A stretch of DNA of 10,142 nt from Candidatus Kaiserbacteria bacterium RIFCSPHIGHO2_02_FULL_54_11b (lineage in GTDB: Bacteria; Patescibacteriota; Minisyncoccia; Phycocordibacterales; UBA2100): the NCBI GenBank assembly GCA_001781275.1, contig MFLH01000006.1, forward strand, positions 4,433 to 14,574. Direction: 5' to 3'. A model generated the notes under the pieces. That model saw only the letters and a list, made by a program, of their open reading frames with translations. It was not told the DNA's origin and did not search any database. Each line of letters begins with the position of its first letter. Positions within the stretch are counted from its first letter, which is position 1. Positions 1 to 6,276 of this stretch are shown here, one piece after another. Position numbers and translations under genes: made by a program.

Positions 1-565
1 CAAATTTCTCCAAGCAGCATTCTCGCGCGTCGACACGCGCGGAGATGTCCTACCGGTCTTTTACCTCTACATCGACGAATTCCAAAACTTCGCAACACCC
101 TCCATTGCGACCATTCTCTCCGAGGCACGCAAATACAAGCTCTCGCTCACGATCGCGCACCAATTCATTGCTCAGCTCGAGGAAGACATCCGCGATGCGG
201 TCATCGGCAACGTCGGCACGAAAGCCTCGTTCCGCGTCGGCACGCAAGACGCCGAATTCCTGGAGAAGCAATTCACCCCGATATTTACCCAGCAAGATAT
301 TGAAAATCTCCCCAACCGCACCGCCGTTCTATCGCTCTTGGTCAACGGCGTCCCCGCACGGCCTTTCACTATCCAGACCCAGGATTTGCCGAAAATGGAT
401 TACAGCAACCTCGATGCAATGAAAGAGCTCTCGTACAAAGCTTACGGTCAGCCGCGCGAGGAAGTCGAGGCAGAGATCCGCCGCAAATTCGACGCGGCGT
501 ATGGCAAAAAACCCGCAGAGCCGAATCCTCTCGATTTACCAAATCCCGCGTCGCTGTATCAGTAG
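1..565 (+). CDS. TraG/VirD4-like type IV secretion DNA-transfer ATPase, C-terminal part (5' end outside window)
   Basis: The reading frame is open from base 2 and stops at TAG 563-565, giving about 187 residues of a C-terminus. Early in the fragment is a Walker-B-like strand, FYLYIDEFQNFAT, followed by a helix with ILSEARKYKLSL and the strand TIAHQFIAQL, then GNVGTKASFRVGTQDAEFL. This is the usual order in the C-terminal half of the TraG/TraD/VirD4 coupling-protein and HerA-like ATPases: the acidic Asp-Glu of Walker B, a sensor strand ending in a Gln, then the TraM-recognition-type region. Such proteins are hexameric inner-membrane ATPases that feed DNA or protein into a type IV secretion or conjugation channel. 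The N-terminal Walker A and any membrane helices would lie upstream of the window. The tail is charged and proline-rich (AEIRRKFDAAYGKKPAEPN). Family assignment is fairly secure; the substrate and whether it acts in conjugation, DNA uptake or secretion cannot be told. Confidence 0.8.
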   Translation, partial: KFLQAAFSRVDTRGDVLPVFYLYIDEFQNFATPSIATILSEARKYKLSLTIAHQFIAQLEEDIRDAVIGNVGTKASFRVGTQDAEFLEKQFTPIFTQQDIENLPNRTAVLSLLVNGVPARPFTIQTQDLPKMDYSNLDAMKELSYKAYGQPREEVEAEIRRKFDAAYGKKPAEPNPLDLPNPASLYQ

Positions 566-590
566 ACAATTGGGTCGAAAATGCTAGCAT
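563..590 (+). promoter_or_regulatory. Candidate promoter for the peptidoglycan-binding gene pair
   Basis: TAGACA (563-568, overlapping the TAG stop of the upstream gene) resembles a -35 box. A 16-base spacer leads to TGC plus TAGCAT (582-590), an extended -10. The predicted start near 597 gives a leader of about 24 bases containing AGGGG at 605-609, the nearest thing to a ribosome binding site, 11 bases before ATG 621. The -10 lies inside the 20-bp palindrome. Confidence 0.4.
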
Positions 591-595
591 TTTCG
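576..595. repeat. 20-bp perfect palindrome
   Basis: CGAAAATGCTAGCATTTTCG is its own reverse complement over all 20 bases. It lies between the secretion ATPase stop and the first peptidoglycan-binding gene and covers the candidate -10 box. It could be a homodimeric repressor operator. As RNA it would form an 8-bp stem with a CTAG loop, but the stem is AT-rich and no long U-run follows, so it is a poor intrinsic terminator. Confidence 0.6.
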
Positions 596-620
596 TATTA
601 TCCCTAGGGGTCACCTATTC

Positions 621-1760
621 ATGCTCAAAAAGCTCGCTTTTGGTGCTATTGGCCTCGCACTCCTCGCATCACCGGTATTCGTAATGGCGACTATCGATCC
701 GATCGCTGAATTACAAAGTCAAATTCAAGAGATGCAAGCGCGACTTGCCCAATTGATAGCAGCAAAGAATCAACAAGTTTCTAACACCGGTGCATGTCTT
801 TCGCTCAATAATGCTCTTATTATCGGCAGCACCGATGCGACAACGAATGGGGAAGTATCAAAGCTCCAGAGGTTTCTCATAAGTGAAGGTGTATATCCCG
901 AAGCATTAGTAACCGGCTACTACGGCAACCTGACTGCACAGGCCGTGATGCGATGGCAAAAAGCGCACGGCATGGATTTCGTCACACTAAAAAGTGGCGT
1001 CGGCCCGATGACGCGGGCGAAGATGCGTGAGGGTTGCTCAACCAAAAGTACATGCGGACTCAGCATAACTACTCCTGTGCCTAACGCGACAGTAAGTTTC
1101 CCACTAATTATTCAAGGAGTCGTAGACAACTCAAATAGACAAAGCCTCGGATGTTCTTGGGGAATGTTTGAGGGGCAGGCAGGCATCGCGCAATTGTACT
1201 ATTACAATGGTGGCGCGTGGATCGCGCTTGGAAACTCCGCCCCGATGCTCGTTGACGATTGGATCGCGACAAAAACAAATTTTAGTGTGACTCTAAACTT
1301 TACCAACGAGGGCATCGGACTTTCGAATGGCACCCCAATGAAAGTAGTCTTCACTGAAGAAAATCCAAGGGCTGAATTTCCTTCCAAGACGTTAGAACTT
1401 CCGGTCAGCCTCGCGCAGCGTTCTCAAGTCACGGTCCTTTCGCCGACGGCGGGCGACAATTGGAGGATAGGGGAGGCGCGCACTATCAAACTGAGTGCGC
1501 CTGTCACTGCTACGTGGCCTGAAGGTGATGTGATCGGTGTGAATCTCGTACGCGAAAATGGCACGGATGCGGGAATAATTTACGGATTAAAAACCGGTCC
1601 GCAAGCCCAGTTTGACTGGAATACAAGCTCTACCCTCAACTGTCTTGGGGCGGGATGCGGTGACCATGCGAACATCGTGACACCGGGAAGATATAAGATC
1701 CGGATTGGCATGGGTGCACGCGTTCTCGCCGAAAGCGGGATATTTACCATTTCCTACTAA
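621..1760 (+). CDS. Exported peptidoglycan-binding protein with Gmad2-like and second Ig-like domain
   Basis: 379 residues. Residues 1-23 form a signal peptide (KK, then a hydrophobic run GAIGLALLASPVFVMA). Residues 28-48 are a short coiled coil (AELQSQIQEMQARLAQLIA). Residues 59-139 fit a PG_binding_1 fold, bounded by cysteines C59 and C139, with LQRFLISEG, TGYYGNLTAQAVMRWQ and VGPMTRAKM as its usual landmarks. Residues 145-264 look like a Gmad2-type immunoglobulin-like domain (ITTPVPNATVSFPLIIQG, then a CSWGMFEG segment). Residues 269-379 are a second beta domain like the Kre9/Knh1 group. The protein is probably exported and attached to the cell wall. The next gene, 12 bases downstream, has the same N-terminal plan, so the two look like diverged duplicates in one transcript. 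The start follows the signal peptide. Domain names come from sequence pattern only, and the biological role is unknown. Confidence 0.8.
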   Translation: MLKKLAFGAIGLALLASPVFVMATIDPIAELQSQIQEMQARLAQLIAAKNQQVSNTGACLSLNNALIIGSTDATTNGEVSKLQRFLISEGVYPEALVTGYYGNLTAQAVMRWQKAHGMDFVTLKSGVGPMTRAKMREGCSTKSTCGLSITTPVPNATVSFPLIIQGVVDNSNRQSLGCSWGMFEGQAGIAQLYYYNGGAWIALGNSAPMLVDDWIATKTNFSVTLNFTNEGIGLSNGTPMKVVFTEENPRAEFPSKTLELPVSLAQRSQVTVLSPTAGDNWRIGEARTIKLSAPVTATWPEGDVIGVNLVRENGTDAGIIYGLKTGPQAQFDWNTSSTLNCLGAGCGDHANIVTPGRYKIRIGMGARVLAESGIFTISY

Positions 1761-1772
1761 GTACATCCCTTC

Positions 1773-3554
1773 ATGCATAAGAAATTAATCTTTGCCGGTC
1801 TCGGTTTGGTGTTGCTTGCGTCCCCCGTGCTCGCATCTGCGCAAAGTGTGGATGTGCAGGCGCAGATCAATGCGTTGCTTGCGATGATAAAGCAGCTGCA
1901 AGCGCAGCTTGCGCAACTACAGGAACAGCCGAACTCCAGCGGATTCTGCTATGCGTTCAATAAAGATCTCAAATTTGGCGACAGCATGACAGGGAAGTAC
2001 GGTACCAACGACACGGAGTGGCTACAGAAAGTCCTTGCTCAGGAAGGTTATGTGATCGATAAGACTGAGAACAATGGAGCTTCAATCGCGAAATTTGGGG
2101 TATCAACAACGGCAGCTGTAAAAAGGTTTCAAGCAAAGTATGGTATTCCCCAGACTGGCTATGTAGGACCGCTTACGCGTGCACAGTTGAATCATCTGTA
2201 CGGATGTAAACCAGCGCCGATGTATGTGCCGTTCCCGACCGAACAGGAGATGGCAGAAGCTCGCATCAAAGGCCGCGATGCACGTCGTGTTTCAGACGTA
2301 AAGCAGCTGCAGCTCGCGCTTGAGTTGTACTACGACAGCGTAGGTTTTTACCCGACAGGTCTCTCGGTACTGGCGCCGGAATACATTGCCGCTATTCCAT
2401 CCGACACGCTCGATAGAATGTCCTACGCCTACGATCAACTCGATGGTGGGAAAGGATACGAATTGGGTGCGAGTCTCGAGATGAGAAATGCGGCGCTCTT
2501 CTCGGACCAAGATGCTGCAGCATCGCAAGGAAATCTGTGGACTGGGAGCGACTTGGTCGGCTGCCGCAACGAACCAAATCGCTACTGTTACGACGTGGGG
2601 GAATACAGTACATCGTCGGTCATCCCATCTATCACGATTACGTATCCAAATGGCGGCGAATACCTCAATTTTGAGAGTGGCAAAGATGTTGACTTGCGAA
2701 TAAACTGGGAGTCATCAAATGTGCACGGAAATGTAACAGCATACTTGCAGTTTGCTGACGGGCGTACATGTAATCTGGGAACCGTGACGGTGTTCAGCAG
2801 AACGATGGGTAACTATTTGGGCAGTAACTATCGCTGTGCAAACACGGTAATCACTGACGGACAATATAAAGTGTTACTTGTCGCCGATGTAGATCAGCGC
2901 ATACGAGACGAAAGCAACGGATTCTTTACTGTTACGAATGCGCCGAGCACAAAACCAGTCATTACTTCCACGTCTGCGAAAGCAGCGGCCAATTTTGAGG
3001 CGGACGCGGGTGGCGAAATATCGGTGCATGGGAGCAATCTCGCGACCATTGACTCGACGCGAGTTTACATCGGCGGCCTTCCTGCGACTGTCACATGGAC
3101 GAGTGATGCGATGGTTAGTGCAAAAGTTCCGTCAACACTAACGCCGGGCATTACATACGATCTGTACATTGCCAACGATTACGGAGTGAGTAATACGATT
3201 CGCGTGAAAGTCCTCAGCAGTCTATACCAACCATTTACTGTCACATTTCCGCGCCCTGGAGCTCAGCTCTATGCAGGTCAGACATACACCATATCGTGGA
3301 CGGGGTCTGACGAAGGTGTGCGTAGTTATGCGGTAAAGCTTATGGGGGGTATGCCATATGGTTCTATCAACAGGTCACTCGGCACGGCATATTCTTCCGG
3401 TCTTCAGGGAGGGACGTTTGTGTGGGCGATACCGCAAGACCTTGCCGGAGGAAATTACCAAAACTATCAGATTAGTTTTGAGGGTATTGAATCGAGTGCT
3501 GGTCATGCCACCGCGACATTCGGTATAGGTTTCTGTTCGTCATATTGTTACTAA
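1773..3554 (+). CDS. Exported peptidoglycan-binding protein with embedded pilin-like domain, Ig-like and IPT/TIG domains
   Basis: 593 residues. Residues 1-23 are a signal peptide ending LASAQ. Residues 26-52 are a Gln/Leu-rich coiled coil. Residues 58-145 are a PG_binding_1 domain with flanking cysteines (LQKVLAQEGYV, TTAAVKRFQAKYGIPQTGYVGPLTRAQL). Residues 160-277 resemble the helix and globular part of GspG/type II pseudopilins (GRDARRVSDVKQLQLALELY, then YPTG and a late AYDQLDGGKGYELGASLE), but with no prepilin cleavage site or N-terminal hydrophobic helix. Residues 285-388 are an Ig-like beta domain (ITITYPNGGEYL). Residues 393-481 look like an IPT/TIG domain (PVITSTSAKAAA, GSNLATIDSTRVYIGG). 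Residues 487-585 are another Kre9/Knh1-like domain, and the tail ends CSSYCY. No good ribosome binding site precedes the ATG; it lies 12 bases after the previous stop, so coupled translation is likely. Role inferred: surface or wall-bound adhesin or scaffold. Confidence 0.8.
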   Translation: MHKKLIFAGLGLVLLASPVLASAQSVDVQAQINALLAMIKQLQAQLAQLQEQPNSSGFCYAFNKDLKFGDSMTGKYGTNDTEWLQKVLAQEGYVIDKTENNGASIAKFGVSTTAAVKRFQAKYGIPQTGYVGPLTRAQLNHLYGCKPAPMYVPFPTEQEMAEARIKGRDARRVSDVKQLQLALELYYDSVGFYPTGLSVLAPEYIAAIPSDTLDRMSYAYDQLDGGKGYELGASLEMRNAALFSDQDAAASQGNLWTGSDLVGCRNEPNRYCYDVGEYSTSSVIPSITITYPNGGEYLNFESGKDVDLRINWESSNVHGNVTAYLQFADGRTCNLGTVTVFSRTMGNYLGSNYRCANTVITDGQYKVLLVADVDQRIRDESNGFFTVTNAPSTKPVITSTSAKAAANFEADAGGEISVHGSNLATIDSTRVYIGGLPATVTWTSDAMVSAKVPSTLTPGITYDLYIANDYGVSNTIRVKVLSSLYQPFTVTFPRPGAQLYAGQTYTISWTGSDEGVRSYAVKLMGGMPYGSINRSLGTAYSSGLQGGTFVWAIPQDLAGGNYQNYQISFEGIESSAGHATATFGIGFCSSYCY

Positions 3555-3637
3555 ACTCTCCATGTCCTCATTCATCGCATCAGGCTGTGTCTCCGGAGGT
3601 TAAACCTCCCAACCAAGATGAGGACTGCGGAGCGCGG
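3555..3637 (+). other. Structured spacer with nested inverted repeats after the peptidoglycan-binding genes
   Basis: GTCCTCAT (3564-3571) pairs perfectly with ATGAGGAC (3618-3625), enclosing an inner GGAGG (3595-3599)/CCTCC (3605-3609) hairpin with loop TTAAA. A competing pairing, CAACC (3610-3614) with GGTTG (3636-3640), is followed by AGTTTTT and would resemble a weak terminator. No ORF fits. It may end the upstream transcript or be a leader/decoy; the function is not evident. Confidence 0.35.
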
Positions 3638-3664
3638 TTGAGTTTTTGATGAGAGTGGTATAAT
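3638..3664 (+). promoter_or_regulatory. Promoter of the coiled-coil/ndk operon; fixes the start codon
   Basis: TTGAGT (3638-3643), a 15-base spacer, and an extended -10 TGG-TATAAT (3656-3664). Transcription should begin near 3671. An in-frame ATG at 3663 lies inside the -10 box, so it cannot be the start of this transcript; the next in-frame ATG at 3672 fits a leaderless mRNA. Confidence 0.65.
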
Positions 3665-3671
3665 GGCCTGC

Positions 3672-3980
3672 ATGGTAAAAAAGACCAGTAAGAAAGGCGT
3701 GACCAATGAGAAAATCATGGAAGCCCTGCTCGATATGGACGAGCGGATGGTCACGAAAGAAGATCTCAGGAAGGCGTTCAAAGATTTTCCGACTAAGGTA
3801 GATCTTGCGGACACACTCAAAGACTTCGCTAAGAAAAGCGACCTTGAGAAATTCAAAGAAGATATTTTGGAAGAGGTCCGACCGATTGCCCGCGCGGTAG
3901 ACAAGGACGCAGTAACCAGTATTGATCACGGAAAGCGAATTACCATTCTCGAACGGAAAGTCGGAGTAACGACAAAATAA
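3672..3980 (+). CDS. Small charged coiled-coil protein, unknown function
   Basis: 102 residues from ATG 3672. The upstream in-frame ATG at 3663 would add only MAC and overlaps the TATAAT box, so it is rejected. The protein is rich in Lys, Glu and Asp and has no signal peptide or membrane segment. It contains heptad-like stretches (KIMEALLDMDERM, KEDLRKAFKDF, KVDLADTLKDFAKKSDLEKF) followed by ITILERKVG near the C-terminus. The repeated [K]xDL pattern is typical of small coiled-coil proteins often seen in CPR genomes, some annotated only as hypothetical. The ndk gene begins two bases after its stop, so the two are almost certainly co-transcribed and translationally coupled. I do not recognise a function; oligomerisation through the coiled coil is the only inference I would make. 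Confidence 0.7.
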   Translation: MVKKTSKKGVTNEKIMEALLDMDERMVTKEDLRKAFKDFPTKVDLADTLKDFAKKSDLEKFKEDILEEVRPIARAVDKDAVTSIDHGKRITILERKVGVTTK

Positions 3981-3982
3981 TT

Positions 3983-4588
3983 ATGGAACATCCCAGCAAA
4001 GAGCGTACGCTTGTTATCCTCAAGCCGGACGCCATCCAGCGCTCGCTTATGGGCGAGATCATCTCGCGCTATGAGCGGCTCGGGCTCAAACTCGTTGGGC
4101 TCAAAATGGTAGTGCCGACCGCAGAGCAAATAGAAGGCCACTACACGCTTGATCCGAATTGGCGGCGCGTGACGGGGGAGAAGACCATCAAGAGCTACAA
4201 AGACCGCGGCCTCACTCCACCATCGGAAGATCCACTCGAGATAACCGCAAAAATTCTCAAAAATCTCAAGAAATACATGACCGCAGGCCCCGTCATCGTG
4301 ATGGTATGGGAAGGAGCGCATGCGGTGGAGCTGGTCCGCAAGATCACCGGTGGCACGGAGCCGCGAGGGGCAGCCGTCGGCACCATCCGCGGCGATTTCG
4401 TCGTGGATTCGTATATCATGTCGGATACTGATGACCGTGCTGTGCGCAACCTCATCCACGGCTCGGGCTCGGTGGAGGAGGCAAATATGGAGATACCGCA
4501 TTGGTTTGAGAAAAGTGAGCTCGTCGACTACAAAGTAAGTCGCGAGGATGTGATGTACAACAAAGAACTGGGGGATATCCTTCCGTAG
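3983..4588 (+). CDS. ndk: Nucleoside diphosphate kinase, long form
   Basis: 201 residues. The enzyme moves the gamma phosphate of ATP to nucleoside diphosphates through a phosphohistidine, keeping NTP pools balanced in the cytoplasm. Visible family marks: TLVILKPDAIQRSLMGEI near the N-terminus (Lys14 is the conserved nucleotide-binding Lys), GTIRGDF around residues 133-139, and NLIHGSGS with the catalytic His159. The usual motif is NxxHGSD; here the Asp is Gly (HGSGS), a mild departure. Ordinary bacterial Ndk is about 140-150 residues. The extra length is an insert around residues 57-95 (WRRVTGEKTIKSYKDRG and on) and a longer C-terminus, a form I associate with CPR and some archaea. Start ATG 3983 lies two bases after the previous stop. 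GGAG at 3963-3966 is 16 bases upstream, too far for a normal ribosome site, so coupling is likely. Assignment is secure. Confidence 0.95.
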   Translation: MEHPSKERTLVILKPDAIQRSLMGEIISRYERLGLKLVGLKMVVPTAEQIEGHYTLDPNWRRVTGEKTIKSYKDRGLTPPSEDPLEITAKILKNLKKYMTAGPVIVMVWEGAHAVELVRKITGGTEPRGAAVGTIRGDFVVDSYIMSDTDDRAVRNLIHGSGSVEEANMEIPHWFEKSELVDYKVSREDVMYNKELGDILP

Positions 4589-4614
4589 CTCGTACAGATG
4601 GGCTACCAGATTCA

Positions 4615-4642
4615 TTGCTCCTCCATTTTGCAGGTGTATACT
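4615..4642 (+). promoter_or_regulatory. Promoter of the orphan structured RNA
   Basis: TTGCTC (4615-4620), a 16-base spacer and TATACT (4637-4642). The predicted start is 4649, one base before the first base pair of the closing stem of the RNA. That independent agreement between promoter and fold is the best support for both. Confidence 0.6.
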
Positions 4643-4648
4643 ATTCGT

Positions 4649-4796
4649 AGCGGTCAGTACGAAAACCTGCTGGTGCGAAAAAGGGTAATCCAACATCGCT
4701 CTGCACCTTGGTGTAGATGCTGAGGACTCCCACCTGGCTCCAATACCAGGCTCACCGTACTTGCCGCCCCCCTGAACCCCGCGTATGGCGGGGTTT
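4649..4796 (+). ncRNA. Candidate structured non-coding RNA, class not recognised
   Basis: A gene-free stretch that folds well. A closing stem pairs 4650-4661 with 4756-4767: 11 of 12 positions pair including one G-U, with one C/U mismatch (4655/4762). Inside it, TCTGCAC (4700-4706) pairs with GTGTAGA (4711-4717) over a CTTG loop, extended by GC (4698-4699) to GC (4719-4720) with one bulged base. CCTGG (4733-4737) pairs with CCAGG (4746-4750) over an 8-base loop. The 5' part holds a purine-rich GAAAAAGGG (4677-4685), possibly a loop of a GGTGC/GCACC alternative hairpin. A promoter ends 7 bases before and a terminator hairpin follows. No start codon with a plausible ORF is seen. It lacks the GGAAG loop region of SRP RNA and is too short for tmRNA or ordinary RNase P RNA. 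It could be a free small RNA (a divergent 6S-like RNA is one option) or a leader of the ribonuclease gene downstream. Confidence 0.55.
4775..4796 (+). terminator. Intrinsic-terminator-like hairpin
   Basis: AACCCCGC (4775-4782) pairs perfectly with GCGGGGTT (4788-4795) over a GTATG loop. Only three T residues (4794-4796) follow, so termination may be partial. It closes the structured RNA and sits immediately before the -10 box of the next gene. Confidence 0.6.
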
Positions 4797-4800
4797 GGAG

Positions 4801-4809
4801 TGCTAGAAT
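4801..4809 (+). promoter_or_regulatory. Extended -10 promoter of the ribonuclease gene
   Basis: TGC-TAGAAT (4801-4809) places the transcription start at about 4816, exactly the A of the ATG. No convincing -35 is seen (GCGTAT at 4781-4786 lies in the terminator loop), so recognition would depend on the TG extension. Confidence 0.55.
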
Positions 4810-4815
4810 CGCCCA

Positions 4816-6231
4816 ATGTCGGCAAAGATCACTTTTCATGGCGGAGCGGGGACGGTGACAGGGGCGAACTTTCTTTTGGACACGGATTCGACACATTCGA
4901 CAAGCTCAGTGCAAGCAAGCTCACCGCAAGCAGGGAGAAAAATCCTCATCGATTGCGGGATACTTCAGAGCGGAGATGGGCCGGCAGGCGAGTGCGATGT
5001 GATAAACAGCGCACCATTTCCGTACGACGTACAGGACATAGATACGCTCGTCGTCACGCATGCGCATGCAGATCACATCGGGCGGATCCCACGACTCGTT
5101 CGAGACGGCTTCCGCGGCGCGATACATTCGACAGCGGCGACCAAAGATCTTGCCGCGCTGATGTTTGGCGATGCTATAAGCGTGATGCACGAAGAAGCGA
5201 AGCGACGTGGATGCGATGTGTTGTATGAAGCGAGCGATGTCGAAAAAGCCCTTCCCCTCTGGGATACGCACGAGTATCACGAACCGTTCTCCATTGGCGA
5301 CACATCCATAGATTTTCTCGATGCAGGACACATATTGGGTGCGGCGATGGCGAAATTTACCCGCAATGGCCGGACAATTCTTTTTACGGGAGATCTCGGT
5401 AATTCTCCCGAGCCGCTCTTGAATGACACCGAATCTCCAGAAGGAGCGAATTACATCATCATGGAGAGCGTGTATGGAGATAGGCTGCACGAGGGTCGCG
5501 AAGAGCGCCGCGAACGATTGCGGGAGTGCGTCGAGAAGGTGCGAGCTCGCAAGGGAGTCCTCCTCATCCCGTCATTCTCGCTGGAGCGGACGCAGCTTCT
5601 TCTCTTCGAGCTCAATGTAATGATCGAAGAGGGAAAGCTCGCAGCGATACCGGTGTACCTCGATGCGCCGCTCGCCATACAGGTCACTGATGTATTCCGA
5701 AAATACAAACATCTCCTCAATCCCGCGGCTCAAAAGCATTTCTCTTCTGGCAAAGACCCATTTTCATTTGAGAGTTTGAAACTCACACAGGACGGAGAGG
5801 AATCCCGTGCGATTCATGCGGCCCCGAATCCCAAGATAATCATTGCAGGCGCAGGCATGTCCCATGGCGGGCGCATCCGCGCGCATGAAAAGTACTATTT
5901 AGGCGATAAAAAGGCCATGATCCTCTTCGTCGGGTACCAGGTACCCGGCTCTCTCGGCAGGCGCATACAGGAAGGGGAAAAGCGTGTGGAAATCGACGGG
6001 GAACATATCCGCATCTACGCGGAGCGCGAGACGCTTTCCGGATATTCGGGACACGCCGACCGCGAACAGCTCCTCACCTTCGTCGAGAATGCTGGAGAGC
6101 ATCTTGAGCGCGCGTTTGTGACGATGGGGGAGCCGCGGTCATCGAGTATGCTTACCCAACGTCTCCGTGATTTCCTCGGAGTTGATGCGGTCGTGCCGAC
6201 ACAAGGACAAACGTTCACTCTCGATTGGTAG
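4816..6231 (+). CDS. Metallo-beta-lactamase/beta-CASP ribonuclease (CPSF73/YSH1-like)
   Basis: 471 residues, normal length for bacterial RNA-specific MBL-fold nucleases. Zinc-binding motif 2 is THAHADH (81-87: H82, H84, D86, H87), followed by H172 in DAGHILGA and D193 in FTGDLG. E217 in IIMESVYGDR starts the beta-CASP part. The later motifs are GMSHGGRIRAH (347-357) and SGYSGHADREQL (408-419), with H413 as the last metal ligand. All metal ligands are intact, so a two-zinc RNA endo/exonuclease acting in cytoplasmic RNA processing or decay is expected. An odd Ser/Thr-rich loop of about 17 residues (24-40) interrupts the usual join between the N-terminal strand and KILIDCG. It is encoded by short direct repeats and resembles a dispersed repeat. 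The gene appears leaderless. The family is clear; the precise RNA target is not. Confidence 0.93.
   Translation: MSAKITFHGGAGTVTGANFLLDTDSTHSTSSVQASSPQAGRKILIDCGILQSGDGPAGECDVINSAPFPYDVQDIDTLVVTHAHADHIGRIPRLVRDGFRGAIHSTAATKDLAALMFGDAISVMHEEAKRRGCDVLYEASDVEKALPLWDTHEYHEPFSIGDTSIDFLDAGHILGAAMAKFTRNGRTILFTGDLGNSPEPLLNDTESPEGANYIIMESVYGDRLHEGREERRERLRECVEKVRARKGVLLIPSFSLERTQLLLFELNVMIEEGKLAAIPVYLDAPLAIQVTDVFRKYKHLLNPAAQKHFSSGKDPFSFESLKLTQDGEESRAIHAAPNPKIIIAGAGMSHGGRIRAHEKYYLGDKKAMILFVGYQVPGSLGRRIQEGEKRVEIDGEHIRIYAERETLSGYSGHADREQLLTFVENAGEHLERAFVTMGEPRSSSMLTQRLRDFLGVDAVVPTQGQTFTLDW
4894..4911. repeat. REP-like half palindrome inside the ribonuclease gene
   Basis: CATTCGACAAGCTCAGTG resembles the TTCGACAAGCTCAG core of REP-like palindromes scattered in many bacterial genomes. 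It is flanked by small direct repeats: ATTCGACA at 4886-4893 and 4895-4902, and GCAAGC at 4912-4917 and again at 4926-4931. It encodes part of the Ser-rich extra loop. Identification as REP-like is from memory of the motif. Confidence 0.35.
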
Positions 6232-6245
6232 CCGATGATGTATCA

Positions 6246-6261
6246 TGAGCGAAGTCGAATG
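6246..6261. repeat. REP-like half element upstream of the LOG-type gene
   Basis: TGAGCGAAGTCGAATG matches the other common arm of the same kind of dispersed repeat (CTGAGCGAAGTCGAA). Its last two bases, TG, form the extended part of the -10 box for the next gene. Confidence 0.35.
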
Positions 6262-6268
6262 ATATAAT
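6260..6268 (+). promoter_or_regulatory. Extended -10 promoter of the LOG-type gene
   Basis: TGA-TATAAT (6260-6268), a perfect -10 with TG extension. The predicted start at about 6275 is two bases before ATG 6277. No clear -35. Confidence 0.65.
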
Positions 6269-6276
6269 GCATCTCA

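Noticed and set aside
24..41. CGCGCGT/ACGCGCG inverted repeat
   Set aside because: Lies within coding sequence of the secretion ATPase in a GC-rich codon context; no sign of function.
3663..3671. Earlier ATG for the coiled-coil protein
   Set aside because: It overlaps the TATAAT box, upstream of the predicted transcription start.
4677..4726. Hammerhead-ribozyme-like words GAAA and CTGAGGA in the orphan RNA
   Set aside because: The order would need a permuted type II fold, but the stems needed around the cleavage site do not pair.
4672..4756. Resemblance to a TPP riboswitch (GGTGC, CTGAGGA, ACCTGG, AATACCAG in similar order)
   Set aside because: The conserved pyrophosphate-binding words (GATCTGG and CCAGCG followed by AGGGA) are missing and no thiamine gene is nearby.
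4649..4770. SRP (4.5S) RNA
   Set aside because: The closing stem starts GCGGTCAG, but the conserved GGAAGGAAGCAGC apical region is absent.
3926..4825. Long open frame on the minus strand opposite ndk (299 codons)
   Set aside because: Antisense shadow of ndk and the RNA region with no recognisable protein pattern; ndk is certain on the plus strand.
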